Part shown: piece after piece, positions 13,477 through 20,724 of the stretch
Numbering within the stretch: position 1 is the stretch's first letter
Layout of the letters: every line of letters starts with the position of its first letter
Assembly: GCA_964503595.1 (NCBI GenBank)
Contig: CAZDAM010000061.1
Span: 1 to 20,724, forward strand
Direction of reading: 5' to 3'
Length of the DNA stretch: 20,724 nucleotides
Source of the DNA: CAZDAM01 sp964503595
GTDB taxonomy: Bacteria; Muiribacteriota; UBA6191
Position numbers and translations under genes: made by a program
Notes under the pieces: model-generated
Seen by the model: only the letters and a program-made list of their open reading frames with translations
Told to the model about the DNA's origin: nothing
Database searches by the model: none

Positions 13477-14739
13477 ATGAGCACGGTTGTGCTAATTCTT
13501 TCCCTGGCAGGCCTCGCGATAGGAGCCTATATCATTACCCGGAGCTCCAGAGCTTCGGCCAGTAAGGTCCCGGGCGATACTGGAGGCAATGCAGGCATCA
13601 AAGGTGGGCAGGAAAGTCCGGGTTATGTTCTGGAAGATACTTCTTGTCTGGAGGGAGTGACTGTTGAGTTTGAGGTTCACCCCCTGTCTCGTTTCAAGAT
13701 GATTGAGGTGAAATTTCCTGAATATCTTTCAAGAGCCGGAGATAAAATTCAGGATTCAGAGGAAAAAGCTGAATTCATGAGCCGGGGCAATCGGGTTGTG
13801 GACTGTTTTCAGAGCTTTGATCCGGAACCTGTGCTAGAAAGGATACAGAGGTTTGGAGCTCTTCAGAATTCGTTCTTTTTGTCGCTTGAAGTAGAAGTTT
13901 CCCAGGTTGTTGAGGAGACTGTTCAGCTGGTCAATCAGCTTGCCGTGGCACCGGCTCTTCTGAATCTGATTGAGACCAGGGTGGAAAGGATCTGTCAGTT
14001 CAGTGATGAACTGGTTCAGCTTTCGGAGGAATGGGAACAGGCCCGGAATTTTGAAGCTGTTCTGCAGCAGAATAAAGACCTGATCCTCAACAAACTCAAG
14101 CTTTTGTCAGATGAAGAGCTTCTTGAAGGAGAACTTAAGGAGTTTGTGAATCTTTATTTTACCCTGTGCTCCTTTGAGCTTTTTGAAGGTTTCAATGCAG
14201 AGCGTCTGTCAGAAATAGAGCGCCATCAGGCTTTCCTCCAGGTGATTATGAGTCGTAGTCGCAGTAACCTGAGTGATTTTGACGTGAGGGAAGCTCAGAA
14301 GATTCAGAAAAATATTCTGGGTCTTCTGCGTGTGATTCACGATTTTTACAAGAAGCTCTACGATGGCGTTTACCTCATGCTTGAGAAGTTTGAGCAGTCG
14401 AGACTAAAGGAAATGAGGGCTGTCAGGGGTGAGATTCAGGAAGCCCTGACTCTGGTGGAAAAGGATCTCCTGCCGGTTTGTGAGCGCTTCTCTTCTCGTG
14501 GTGGTACTCTGGAGCTTGACTATAACAAGACGTTTCAGAAGATTCTGGGTGCGGGTTCTGACTCCATTCGCCGAAGTCCGATTGGGCTGGCTGCGGCTGA
14601 AAACGTCAACAGCTTTCTGTCAGGAAGAATTTCAGATGCGAAGGATCTGATGGGGTCTGAAGCCAGAAAAATTCTTAAGGTGCCGATGAAGAAGCTTTGG
14701 GAGCAGATTCGCAGGACTCTGGAAACCCCAGAAGAGTGA
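13477..14739 (+). CDS. Membrane-anchored helical protein of unknown function
   Basis: A 420-residue protein with an N-terminal membrane anchor (about 3-20, VVLILSLAGLAIGAYIIT), a Gly/Ser-rich linker to about 50, and a long, mostly helical, acidic body. Short beta-like stretches near 58-80 (GVTVEFEVHPLSRFKMIEVKF by position) precede the helices. Helices at about 95-270 and 285-345 have coiled-coil-like spacing (QLVNQLAVAPALLNLIETRV, NKLKLLSDEELLEGELK). It follows the zinc-ribbon gene without a gap and has GGAAGA as ribosome binding site. The last 65 bp overlap the end of the convergent hydrolase gene. No domain is recognised; a scaffold or envelope-tethering role is only a guess. Confidence 0.75.
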   Translation: MSTVVLILSLAGLAIGAYIITRSSRASASKVPGDTGGNAGIKGGQESPGYVLEDTSCLEGVTVEFEVHPLSRFKMIEVKFPEYLSRAGDKIQDSEEKAEFMSRGNRVVDCFQSFDPEPVLERIQRFGALQNSFFLSLEVEVSQVVEETVQLVNQLAVAPALLNLIETRVERICQFSDELVQLSEEWEQARNFEAVLQQNKDLILNKLKLLSDEELLEGELKEFVNLYFTLCSFELFEGFNAERLSEIERHQAFLQVIMSRSRSNLSDFDVREAQKIQKNILGLLRVIHDFYKKLYDGVYLMLEKFEQSRLKEMRAVRGEIQEALTLVEKDLLPVCERFSSRGGTLELDYNKTFQKILGAGSDSIRRSPIGLAAAENVNSFLSGRISDAKDLMGSEARKILKVPMKKLWEQIRRTLETPEE

Positions 14740-15742
14740 GTTCGACTTCCTGAGGGTTTTCAATCTGGGGAAAATGGGCTGAGTTTTTGATGACAGCCAG
14801 CTTCTGGCAGGAGGATGTCTGCTCATCCAGCCAGCTTTGAAGCTCTGTTTCATCCGTTTTCAGGTCCTTTTCGCCAAGTATCAGAAGAAGAGGAACAGTA
14901 ATATTCTCTGTCTGGATCCGGTCAACACTTTGAAGATCAGGCCAGAGCTGAATCAGGGACTCTTCTAGGTGATCCCCCAGCGAAAAAGCTTCATGAAGGC
15001 TGTACCAGGGGTGCCAGAGAGTGGAGTAGAGGGCCGTGCGCCAGGCATCACGATTATAGATTTCTCCTCCGAGACGACTGACCCATGTTTCGATTCTGAC
15101 ACCTTCGCTTGGACTTAAGGGAAGCTTGATCTCATCAAGCTGGGCATAGGCTCTGGAATTGAACTGCTCTCGTGCATAATTCATCAGTCGCTCGCGAATT
15201 CTCCATAAGGAAGTCTGCAAGCCAAAAACGGGACTGATACCAATCAGGCCGGCAATCTTTTGGGGTTCTCTCTGATAGGCATCCAGGGCAAGGAGAAAGC
15301 CAAGATCGTGGCCTAGAAGCCAGATGGGTTCCGACTCCCGGCCCATGAGAGCCTCCAGACTTTTCTGCAGAAGCTCAAAGCTCAGGCCTTCTGTAGGCAG
15401 GGGGCTTTTTCCCGCTCCGGGCTGATCCCAGTAGGTGATCTGGAATTTTTCTTCAAGTTTCTGGAAGTGCAGGGGCAGAACCCAGTTTTCTGAGCGCCCG
15501 GGTCCACCGTGAATCCAGATCAGGGGGGGGGTATTCTTCTTTCGGGCCCTGCGGGCAACAAACTGGGGCTCACTGGCAAGAATCTTCATCCCGGCGGGTT
15601 CATCCAGAATTTCTCCGGCTTTGAGGATTTGGGAATTTCGTTCAAGAAGGCCTGCCCGCAACTGATAAAAGCAGGCACTTCCTCCAATCAGAAGAAGCCC
15701 GCACCCAAGACAGAAAAAGGAGAGAAATTTTCGAAAACTCAT
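14675..15742 (-). CDS. Membrane-anchored alpha/beta hydrolase with Asp nucleophile
   Basis: A 355-residue protein if started at ATG 15742, which gives a clean N-terminal anchor or signal (RKFLSFFCLGCGLLLIGG). An alternative ATG at 15757 adds five residues. The fold is clear. HGGPG at 78-82 is the oxyanion-hole motif common in proline iminopeptidases, and WDQPGAGKS at 105-113 follows. The nucleophile elbow is GHDLG (144-148), with Asp146 where peptidases have Ser. The C-terminal ILGEKDLKTD and NSAHFPQIENP carry the acid and the catalytic His. An Asp nucleophile is known from epoxide hydrolases and haloalkane dehalogenases. The substrate is unknown. The 3' end overlaps the convergent helical-protein gene by 65 bp. 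No good ribosome binding site is seen. Confidence 0.8.
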   Translation of the reverse strand: MSFRKFLSFFCLGCGLLLIGGSACFYQLRAGLLERNSQILKAGEILDEPAGMKILASEPQFVARRARKKNTPPLIWIHGGPGRSENWVLPLHFQKLEEKFQITYWDQPGAGKSPLPTEGLSFELLQKSLEALMGRESEPIWLLGHDLGFLLALDAYQREPQKIAGLIGISPVFGLQTSLWRIRERLMNYAREQFNSRAYAQLDEIKLPLSPSEGVRIETWVSRLGGEIYNRDAWRTALYSTLWHPWYSLHEAFSLGDHLEESLIQLWPDLQSVDRIQTENITVPLLLILGEKDLKTDETELQSWLDEQTSSCQKLAVIKNSAHFPQIENPQEVELTLLGFPESCESAPKASSSAP

Positions 15743-15791
15743 AGCGGTGCGTACCATATCAGAAGACTCGGGGCCCTGTCCCCTGTGGAAC

Positions 15792-15820
15792 TTGCCTCTT
15801 GGGGCGGGACTTCTTATGAT
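15792..15820 (+). promoter_or_regulatory. Candidate leaderless promoter of the AsmA/TamB-like gene
   Basis: TTGCCT (15792-15797), a 17-nt spacer and TATGAT (15815-15820) end exactly 6 nt before the ATG at 15827. The GAGG at 15821-15824 is too close to the ATG to work as a normal ribosome binding site. Confidence 0.55.
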
Positions 15821-15826
15821 GAGGCC

Positions 15827-18418
15827 ATGAAGGCCAGAGCTGTTCAAATTCTCATATTTCTGACGCTGGTTTGTCTTGTTCTATCCGGGATGCTTCTCTA
15901 TTGGCTGATTCAGCCGATTCAGATTCAGGATCTCAGCGGAGAATACGGAACGCTGAAGGGTCTTTCCTTTGACTATGAAAATCATCTCAGGGTTGAGAGC
16001 CTGCATTTTCGTCTCAAAGAAGGCCTTGAGGTAGAGGCTTCAGAAGTGAATGTGGGCTGGGATCTGAGCAGGCTCTTTGACAAGAGGCTTGAGGTTTTCG
16101 GCGCTTCTTCGCTCTGGCTGCGTCTGCCTGAAACCAGAGAGGAAACAGAGAGTCCTGCTTTGAGTGAAGAGGAGATCTCCTCACTTTTCATGGATGCACT
16201 CAGGCCACTGCAGGAGTTTGAGGTTGCCCGAATTTATCTGCCCAGCATTCAGATTGAGCCTCTTGGCCTGGCCTTAAGCCTTCCGGAGGCCAGTTTTACT
16301 TCAGCGACTCTAAGGCTCATGGAGCCAGAGGTGACTCAGGCCCCGTACCGGGTTCAGCTGAAAAAACTTGAAGCGCAGGCAGCTGCATCCACCCTGAATC
16401 TGAAATTCAGCGATCTGAAAATTCTGGAATCCAGTCAGCTTCTCCTGGCCCTGGAGAAACTGGGCATGACTCTGGTTCAGGAGGAAGAAAAGCCTTTGGA
16501 TTTGCAGGTGGATCTTGAGAGTGCGCATTTCATTCCCCCCAGGACATCTGCGGAAAAAACTTCGGCGGAATCGGTCCCGCCCCGGGAGCTGGTACTGCCC
16601 AGTCTCCCTCTGTCGGTGTCCCGGCTTGCTGCGACTTCGGTTTCCGTGGATCGTCTGCCCCTGAAAATCCAGCTTTTGCAGGCTTTTCTGCAAAAGGATT
16701 CCTGGGGTATTTCCCGTCTGGAAGTCCAGAACAGTCAGCATCAGACTTTTCTGGTGACTTCGGCTGTCCTCAACCCGCAAACTCTGGAGTGGCAGGCTGG
16801 CCTCAAAGGAGATGGTTTCATTCTGGATTCGGGAGAGTTTTCCTTGCCTCTGGATAGGCTTCAGGTGTCGGTTCAGGGTCAGGTTAGAGGGAAAGGACTG
16901 GATTCCTTTGAGGGAGATCTTCTTTATGATACCGAGATTCAGACTCAGAATGTTTCATCCCGTCTTTGGGGGAGTGTGCGCAAGCAGAGTCTGTATCTGG
17001 ATTTGAATCCGGTTTTGAGTGCTCCTTATGGAAATCAGGGGCTTGGCTCGATTTCTCTGATCGCGGACTTGAAAATGCCGGAAGTCCTGATTCGCTCCAT
17101 TCGGGCCGAAAGGCTGAATCTTCCCATGGCTGAATCCTCTTTTGCTTCCCTTGAGATGACGGGGCAGGTGGATCTGAAAACCCTGGGCTGGAACTTTACT
17201 GCCGATATTCTCAAACTGGCCTCGCCACAAATCAGGGCATCCGGTTTTCAGATGAGGGCCAGCGGTGTCAAAACCGTTTTTCAGGCCAGTGCTTCGATTC
17301 AGGAAACGGTTTTGCTGACCGAGGTTCTTTTGCATCACCCTGTCCTTGAAGTGGCAGGAAAAGATGGAAAAATCGGGGGAGCCCTGGAGTTTTCCGAGCT
17401 TTCCCTGAAGAATTCCCGCCTCAAGCAGCCCAGGATAGATTTTGACTGGAATACCGTTCTGCTGAAGCTGAAAATCGCTCATGAAGGAGGTCTTTTAAAA
17501 CCTCAGGAACTGGGAGAATGGGCCTCCTCCCTCCCTTCGTCCGGAGCAGAAACTCAGACAACGAGTACGGGCACAATGATTCCGGTTTCGATCTATATTG
17601 AGCCTCACCATCCATTCATCAGTGTGATCGAAGAAGGAATGATCCTGGATATGTACCCATCTGGTCATGTCCGTGTGGATAAAAAAGGACAGCTTTCTGG
17701 AAGCGCCATCTTCCGGGTTCCCCGCCTGGTTGTGGATACAATGGGTCTGCATCTGGAAGCGACCAAACCCGGACGATTGCAATGGGTGAACTCCAGAGAC
17801 GGGCTGGATTCTGAGGAGCTGATGGAATTCACGAGTTCAGATCTGGGGGCCCAGCTGGGATCCATGTGGTCGGAAGGCCAGTCCCAGAGCCACGTGGAGA
17901 CCGGGGTCTTGGTAGAGCTTCAACTGCTGGCAGAATACCAGGGCAGCCGGTATCAGATTCATACTTCTGGATGGTACCCCCATTTATTCTGGAAACTGAC
18001 TAATCTTGATGGCGAGGATGAGGATGGCGTCCTGGGGGCAATTCTTAAGACTCTGGCGGGTAAATTCGGCGAGACGGACAGTGACGGGGGTGGCGAGGGT
18101 TTTCTGTCGCCAACCATGTTTCAGAATCACCGGAACACTCTGGTCAACGCCGGTCTGGGGGCCCTTTTGAACCAGAACATGCCCCAGCAGATCCGCCTTC
18201 AGGCTGATGTTATGGGAGATCAGAAGACGGTTGGCATAGAAACCACGGCGAAAAAGGGACTTAGCTTTGGCGTAAAGCAGGAGTCCGGAACGGAAGGGGA
18301 TTCCCGCTCCCATTCCGTACAGTGGAACCTGAATTCGTCCATGAAGTTTGAAATGGAAGACACGTCTGGAGACAAGGAAGAGCAACAGTTTCGCATGAAA
18401 CGTTCGATCCGCTTTTGA
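15827..18418 (+). CDS. AsmA-like envelope protein (TamB/YdbH type)
   Basis: An 863-residue protein with one N-terminal membrane anchor (about 5-28, ending in YWLIQPIQI). A long, regularly beta-stranded body follows (repeated short strands such as LRVESLHFRLKEGLEVEASEVNVGWDL by position 45-75). The first 100 residues have the GLSFDYENHLRVESLHFRL pattern typical of AsmA-like proteins, in which an anchor is followed by layers of beta-taco repeats. The C terminus ends in strand pairs (HSVQWNLNSSMKFEMED, EEQQFRMKRSIRF) like the TamB or YdbH tail. Such proteins bridge the periplasm for lipid transport or outer-membrane protein assembly. Length is close to YdbH (about 880). No YnbE- or TamA-like partner gene is adjacent. 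The frame is open upstream to 15509 but that part is antisense to the hydrolase. Confidence 0.7.
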   Translation: MKARAVQILIFLTLVCLVLSGMLLYWLIQPIQIQDLSGEYGTLKGLSFDYENHLRVESLHFRLKEGLEVEASEVNVGWDLSRLFDKRLEVFGASSLWLRLPETREETESPALSEEEISSLFMDALRPLQEFEVARIYLPSIQIEPLGLALSLPEASFTSATLRLMEPEVTQAPYRVQLKKLEAQAAASTLNLKFSDLKILESSQLLLALEKLGMTLVQEEEKPLDLQVDLESAHFIPPRTSAEKTSAESVPPRELVLPSLPLSVSRLAATSVSVDRLPLKIQLLQAFLQKDSWGISRLEVQNSQHQTFLVTSAVLNPQTLEWQAGLKGDGFILDSGEFSLPLDRLQVSVQGQVRGKGLDSFEGDLLYDTEIQTQNVSSRLWGSVRKQSLYLDLNPVLSAPYGNQGLGSISLIADLKMPEVLIRSIRAERLNLPMAESSFASLEMTGQVDLKTLGWNFTADILKLASPQIRASGFQMRASGVKTVFQASASIQETVLLTEVLLHHPVLEVAGKDGKIGGALEFSELSLKNSRLKQPRIDFDWNTVLLKLKIAHEGGLLKPQELGEWASSLPSSGAETQTTSTGTMIPVSIYIEPHHPFISVIEEGMILDMYPSGHVRVDKKGQLSGSAIFRVPRLVVDTMGLHLEATKPGRLQWVNSRDGLDSEELMEFTSSDLGAQLGSMWSEGQSQSHVETGVLVELQLLAEYQGSRYQIHTSGWYPHLFWKLTNLDGEDEDGVLGAILKTLAGKFGETDSDGGGEGFLSPTMFQNHRNTLVNAGLGALLNQNMPQQIRLQADVMGDQKTVGIETTAKKGLSFGVKQESGTEGDSRSHSVQWNLNSSMKFEMEDTSGDKEEQQFRMKRSIRF

Positions 18419-18743
18419 TATATGACGGATTTAGGCATAAATTAGCGGCAGGTCATTTTATGCACAGTTGGTGTATGAGAATGTATTCCCACATTTTAGG
18501 TAAAATCCGATTTGGGTCCAGCTTCCTTTGGAATTGGCGGAACAGCTTTGACCACAGTCCGTGTGTTCTCAGTTCAGGCTTATCTGGTGTGATTGTGGAA
18601 ACCTGCGTGGGGGGACGGTTTTTGTGTTTTTATGTAAATTGCTCTAGGAATACAGAGTATAAAAGCCCTTTTAGCAGAAGGCACCTTGAAATCAGGGAAA
18701 AAATCCATCTTGTGGGCGAATTTTTTCAATGGAGGGTTTGCTC
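18419..18743. other. Intergenic region between AsmA-like gene and flagellin
   Basis: This 325-bp convergent gap holds no gene I can support. GCATAAA (18435-18441) and TTTATGC (18457-18463) form a weak hairpin that may mark the end of the AsmA-like transcript. TTATGCACA at 18458-18466 matches a DnaA box but stands alone. A TATAAA at about 18658 has no -35 at proper spacing. No clear intrinsic terminator follows flagellin; TTGCTC/GAGCAA around its stop codon makes only a short hairpin without a T-tract. Confidence 0.5.
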
Positions 18744-19835
18744 TCAGCGTCCGAGCAACTGCAAAACAGCCTGACTGGAAACCTGCCCTTGGGCCATCAT
18801 GGCAAGGCCGGTTTTCAGCATCATGAGGCTTCGGGTAGAGTTGACCGATTCCTGAGCATAGTCTGTATCGCGAATCAAGGATTCGGAACGGGAGAGTTCA
18901 GTGCGCTGGGAACCAAGTCTCTCATAGCGGGATTCGTACTGGTTGGTCTGGGAACCGATGGAGGCTCTGGCGGAAGAGACATCATTGACGGCCCGATCAA
19001 CCTTCCCCAGGAAGGCACTGCGGCTTTCTTCGGAACTGAAATCAACGGAGTCCAGACCCAGAGCGCCGGAGCGATAATCACCGAAAGAGAAGCGGCTGTT
19101 CTGTCCCTGGTTGGCGCCATCCTGAAAATTCAGTTCGGAGCGGCTGACATTGACGGTGAAGTCGCTGTTGGCGGCATCGCCTTCAGCCAGGGCTCCCAAA
19201 TCGAGATCCAGGCCGGGGAGAATGCCCCGGGCGCGCCCTCCGCTATCAAGAGAGGCTTTGAAACTGCGGCCACCGGCATCACGAAGCTCGACTTCACGGA
19301 CGGTTTCTCCGTCTTCACCGGTGCTTTCCACAATTCGTCCGGAAAAGGAACCGGTAACCGGGAGAGGTCCGCGGATATAGCCCTGAACTTCGGAATTGGC
19401 CGAGGTGACCTTGCCCGAGGAGCTTCCGTCCAGAAGATTACGGGTATTGAACTGGGTGCGCCCTGCTGAATCATCAATGCTTGCCAGAAGCTGACGGGCT
19501 TCGTCCTCAAGGGCGCGGATTTCATCCTCGCCATAAGCGCCGTTGCCAGCCTGAATGGTGAGTTCACGAACCCGGTTCAGGGTATCGGAAATCCCGGAGA
19601 GTCCACCTTCGGCTACGTTCAGAAGGCTGATACCATCCTGGACATTGCCGGATGCGGCATTGAGTCCGCGGATCTGGCCTCTTAAGCCTTCGCTGACGGC
19701 TAAACCTGCGGCATCATCGGCACCGCGGTTGATGCGAACGCCGGAGCCCAGACGCTCCAGTGACTGGCTCAGGCTGCGCTGAGCGCGACCAGCAGGCTGA
19801 TAGGCTGCGATCGTATTTTGACTTATAACCCGCAC
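18744..19835 (-). CDS. fliC: Flagellin
   Basis: A 363-residue filament protein. The conserved N-terminal D0/D1 region includes QRSLSQSLERLGSGVRINRG, ADDAAGLAVSEGLRGQIRGL and GISLLNVAEGGLSGI. The C-terminal D1/D0 region includes NDVSSARASIGSQTNQYESR and ends MAMMAQGQVSSQAVLQLLGR (as VLQLLGR). The middle (about 145-265) is a short variable outer domain with acidic and Gly-rich strands. The start is GTG at 19835 with AAGGAAGG about four bases upstream. No sigma28 promoter is evident; a TTGACA (19900-19895, minus) 17 nt before TTTGAT is a sigma70-type candidate inside the end of the upstream gene. The protein lacks a cleavable signal, as expected for type III export. No chaperone or cap gene is in the window. 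Confidence 0.95.
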   Translation of the reverse strand: MRVISQNTIAAYQPAGRAQRSLSQSLERLGSGVRINRGADDAAGLAVSEGLRGQIRGLNAASGNVQDGISLLNVAEGGLSGISDTLNRVRELTIQAGNGAYGEDEIRALEDEARQLLASIDDSAGRTQFNTRNLLDGSSSGKVTSANSEVQGYIRGPLPVTGSFSGRIVESTGEDGETVREVELRDAGGRSFKASLDSGGRARGILPGLDLDLGALAEGDAANSDFTVNVSRSELNFQDGANQGQNSRFSFGDYRSGALGLDSVDFSSEESRSAFLGKVDRAVNDVSSARASIGSQTNQYESRYERLGSQRTELSRSESLIRDTDYAQESVNSTRSLMMLKTGLAMMAQGQVSSQAVLQLLGR

Positions 19836-19883
19836 TTGGCCTTCCTTGGGAAAAATTACCCCAACCTAACAATCAAACCATTT

Positions 19884-20724
19884 TTATGAGTTTGTGTCAA
19901 CGCTGCGAAGAAAGTTTTGATCCTTTTTATCCTCCAGAAGTTCCATTTGCGCTTCAATATAGTCCCTGGAATGCAGGAGCTGATCTTCAAATGCACGCAC
20001 AGCCCCGACAGCTTCGGTCTCGAGGTTCTGGCGCTCCAGAAGCCAGCCAGAAAGGTTTTCATCGGCCCGTCCCATCAGAATTTCCACCCGGTAGCGCAGG
20101 TGTCGGCGGTATTCCTGTTTCTTCTCTAGGGCCCGTTTCTGCTTCTCCAGTTTTTCGACGGCATCAATTCGTGCCAGAAACGATTTTTCCAGTTGATTCA
20201 GCAGGTGATTGGCCCTGAAGGCATCGTTCAGGATGGCTTCCTGTTCCTGTCTTTTTCGATCCAGTTTTTCAATGGTGGTGAGGGCATTGGCTTCAGGGGA
20301 GTTGAGAAGCTCCCGGGAGATGTGCTGACATTCTTCGATGATTCTTCGACACTCCTTAATGCGTTTCTGGACTTCGCTCTGGCGAGCCATCAGGTAGTTT
20401 CTAAGCCTTGTATCCCAGAATTCCAGGAGATTGGCGGGGCTTAGGATATAGGTCCGCATTTCTTCACGAAACAACTGGCGAATCAGTTTTTCCTCTTCCC
20501 GGAGGCTCATCTCCCTGATCCAGGCATGCAGAATGGCGCCACTTAAAAAACCGACGGTTGCGGTAATCAGAGGGCCTACGAAGGAGTAACCCAGAGATAA
20601 CAGGAAAGATGCCATGGCAATGGAAATGGGCAGGGCGACCAGAAGAAACAGGGAGAAGAGCCAGCCAATGCCTCCGATGGCGACCGAAGCTGTGATCAGA
20701 CTCATCATAAAGAGTCCAAGGATC
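19884..20724 (-). CDS. Membrane protein with long coiled coil, unknown function (5' end outside window)
   Basis: The visible part is about 280 residues. Two or three hydrophobic helices (the stretch SLITASVAIGGIGWLFSLF, then LLVALPISIAMASFLLSLGY, then GPLITATVGFLSGAILHAW) precede a charged helical body with strong coiled-coil character from about residue 70 to the end (EEEKLIRQLFREEM, SEVQKRIKECRRIIEECQ, LEKQKRALEKKQEYRRHLRYR). An ATG pair lies at 20708-20703, but the frame remains open and hydrophobic (ILGLF) up to the window edge, and there is no good ribosome binding site at that ATG. The true start may therefore lie further right. Flagellin follows 48 bp downstream on the same strand. A link to motility is possible but unproven. 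Confidence 0.7.
   Translation of the reverse strand, partial: ILGLFMMSLITASVAIGGIGWLFSLFLLVALPISIAMASFLLSLGYSFVGPLITATVGFLSGAILHAWIREMSLREEEKLIRQLFREEMRTYILSPANLLEFWDTRLRNYLMARQSEVQKRIKECRRIIEECQHISRELLNSPEANALTTIEKLDRKRQEQEAILNDAFRANHLLNQLEKSFLARIDAVEKLEKQKRALEKKQEYRRHLRYRVEILMGRADENLSGWLLERQNLETEAVGAVRAFEDQLLHSRDYIEAQMELLEDKKDQNFLRSVDTNS

Noticed and set aside
15509..15826. Upstream extension of the AsmA-like protein by 106 residues
   Set aside because: It is antisense to the hydrolase, not membrane-like, and the ATG at 15827 gives a clean anchor helix and a well-placed promoter.
18458..18466. DnaA box TTATGCACA, possible replication origin
   Set aside because: It is a single copy with no cluster, no AT-rich unwinding element and no dnaA or dnaN nearby.

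Overview
The window looks like chromosomal DNA of a motile, Gram-negative-type bacterium of moderate GC content. It carries a flagellin gene, a TamB/YdbH-like envelope protein, a glutathione-dependent formaldehyde pathway and a group II intron. I cannot name the lineage. A feature of the genome shows in several places: lead genes of transcription units often lack a Shine-Dalgarno sequence and instead have a -10 hexamer ending 6-7 bases before the start codon, which predicts leaderless mRNAs.

Layout. 1-238: the 3' end of a group II intron (domains V and VI) followed by the last exon of an SMR-family small multidrug transporter gene. 235-5057 (minus): a secreted beta-rich protein and a DUF3147-type membrane protein, then a promoter and the tight unit frmA-frmB-sensor kinase (formaldehyde oxidation via S-hydroxymethylglutathione and S-formylglutathione, followed by an orphan GAF-PAS-HPt-HATPase kinase). 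5146-6785: ArsR-type and HxlR-type regulators on plus, and a pirin on minus that meets HxlR tail to tail.

6779-7581 is the most unusual part. It has a sigma70-type promoter, then about 715 nt of purine-rich DNA with no convincing protein gene, closed by a long-range 14-bp terminal helix (6818-6832 with 7518-7532), many local hairpins inside, and a strong intrinsic terminator at 7538-7581. I read this as a large structured non-coding RNA of a kind I do not recognise. Its promoter overlaps that of the divergent pirin gene. Next to it, 7582-7980 is a mosaic of a 20-bp perfect palindrome, spaced direct repeats, a gene remnant on minus, and an apparently 5'-truncated PAP2 phosphatase gene.

8643-10753: a NatA/NatB (YhaQ/YhaP)-type ABC exporter. 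10914-11732 (minus): a ZIP metal transporter with a palindromic operator candidate over its -10. 11920-13029 (minus): an Orr-like PLP amino-acid racemase. 13063-14739: a two-gene unit encoding a zinc-ribbon membrane protein and a membrane-anchored helical protein of unknown function. 14675-15742 (minus): a membrane-anchored alpha/beta hydrolase with an Asp nucleophile. 15827-18418: a large AsmA/TamB/YdbH-like protein. 18744-19835 (minus): flagellin. 19884 to beyond the right edge (minus): a membrane coiled-coil protein of unknown function.
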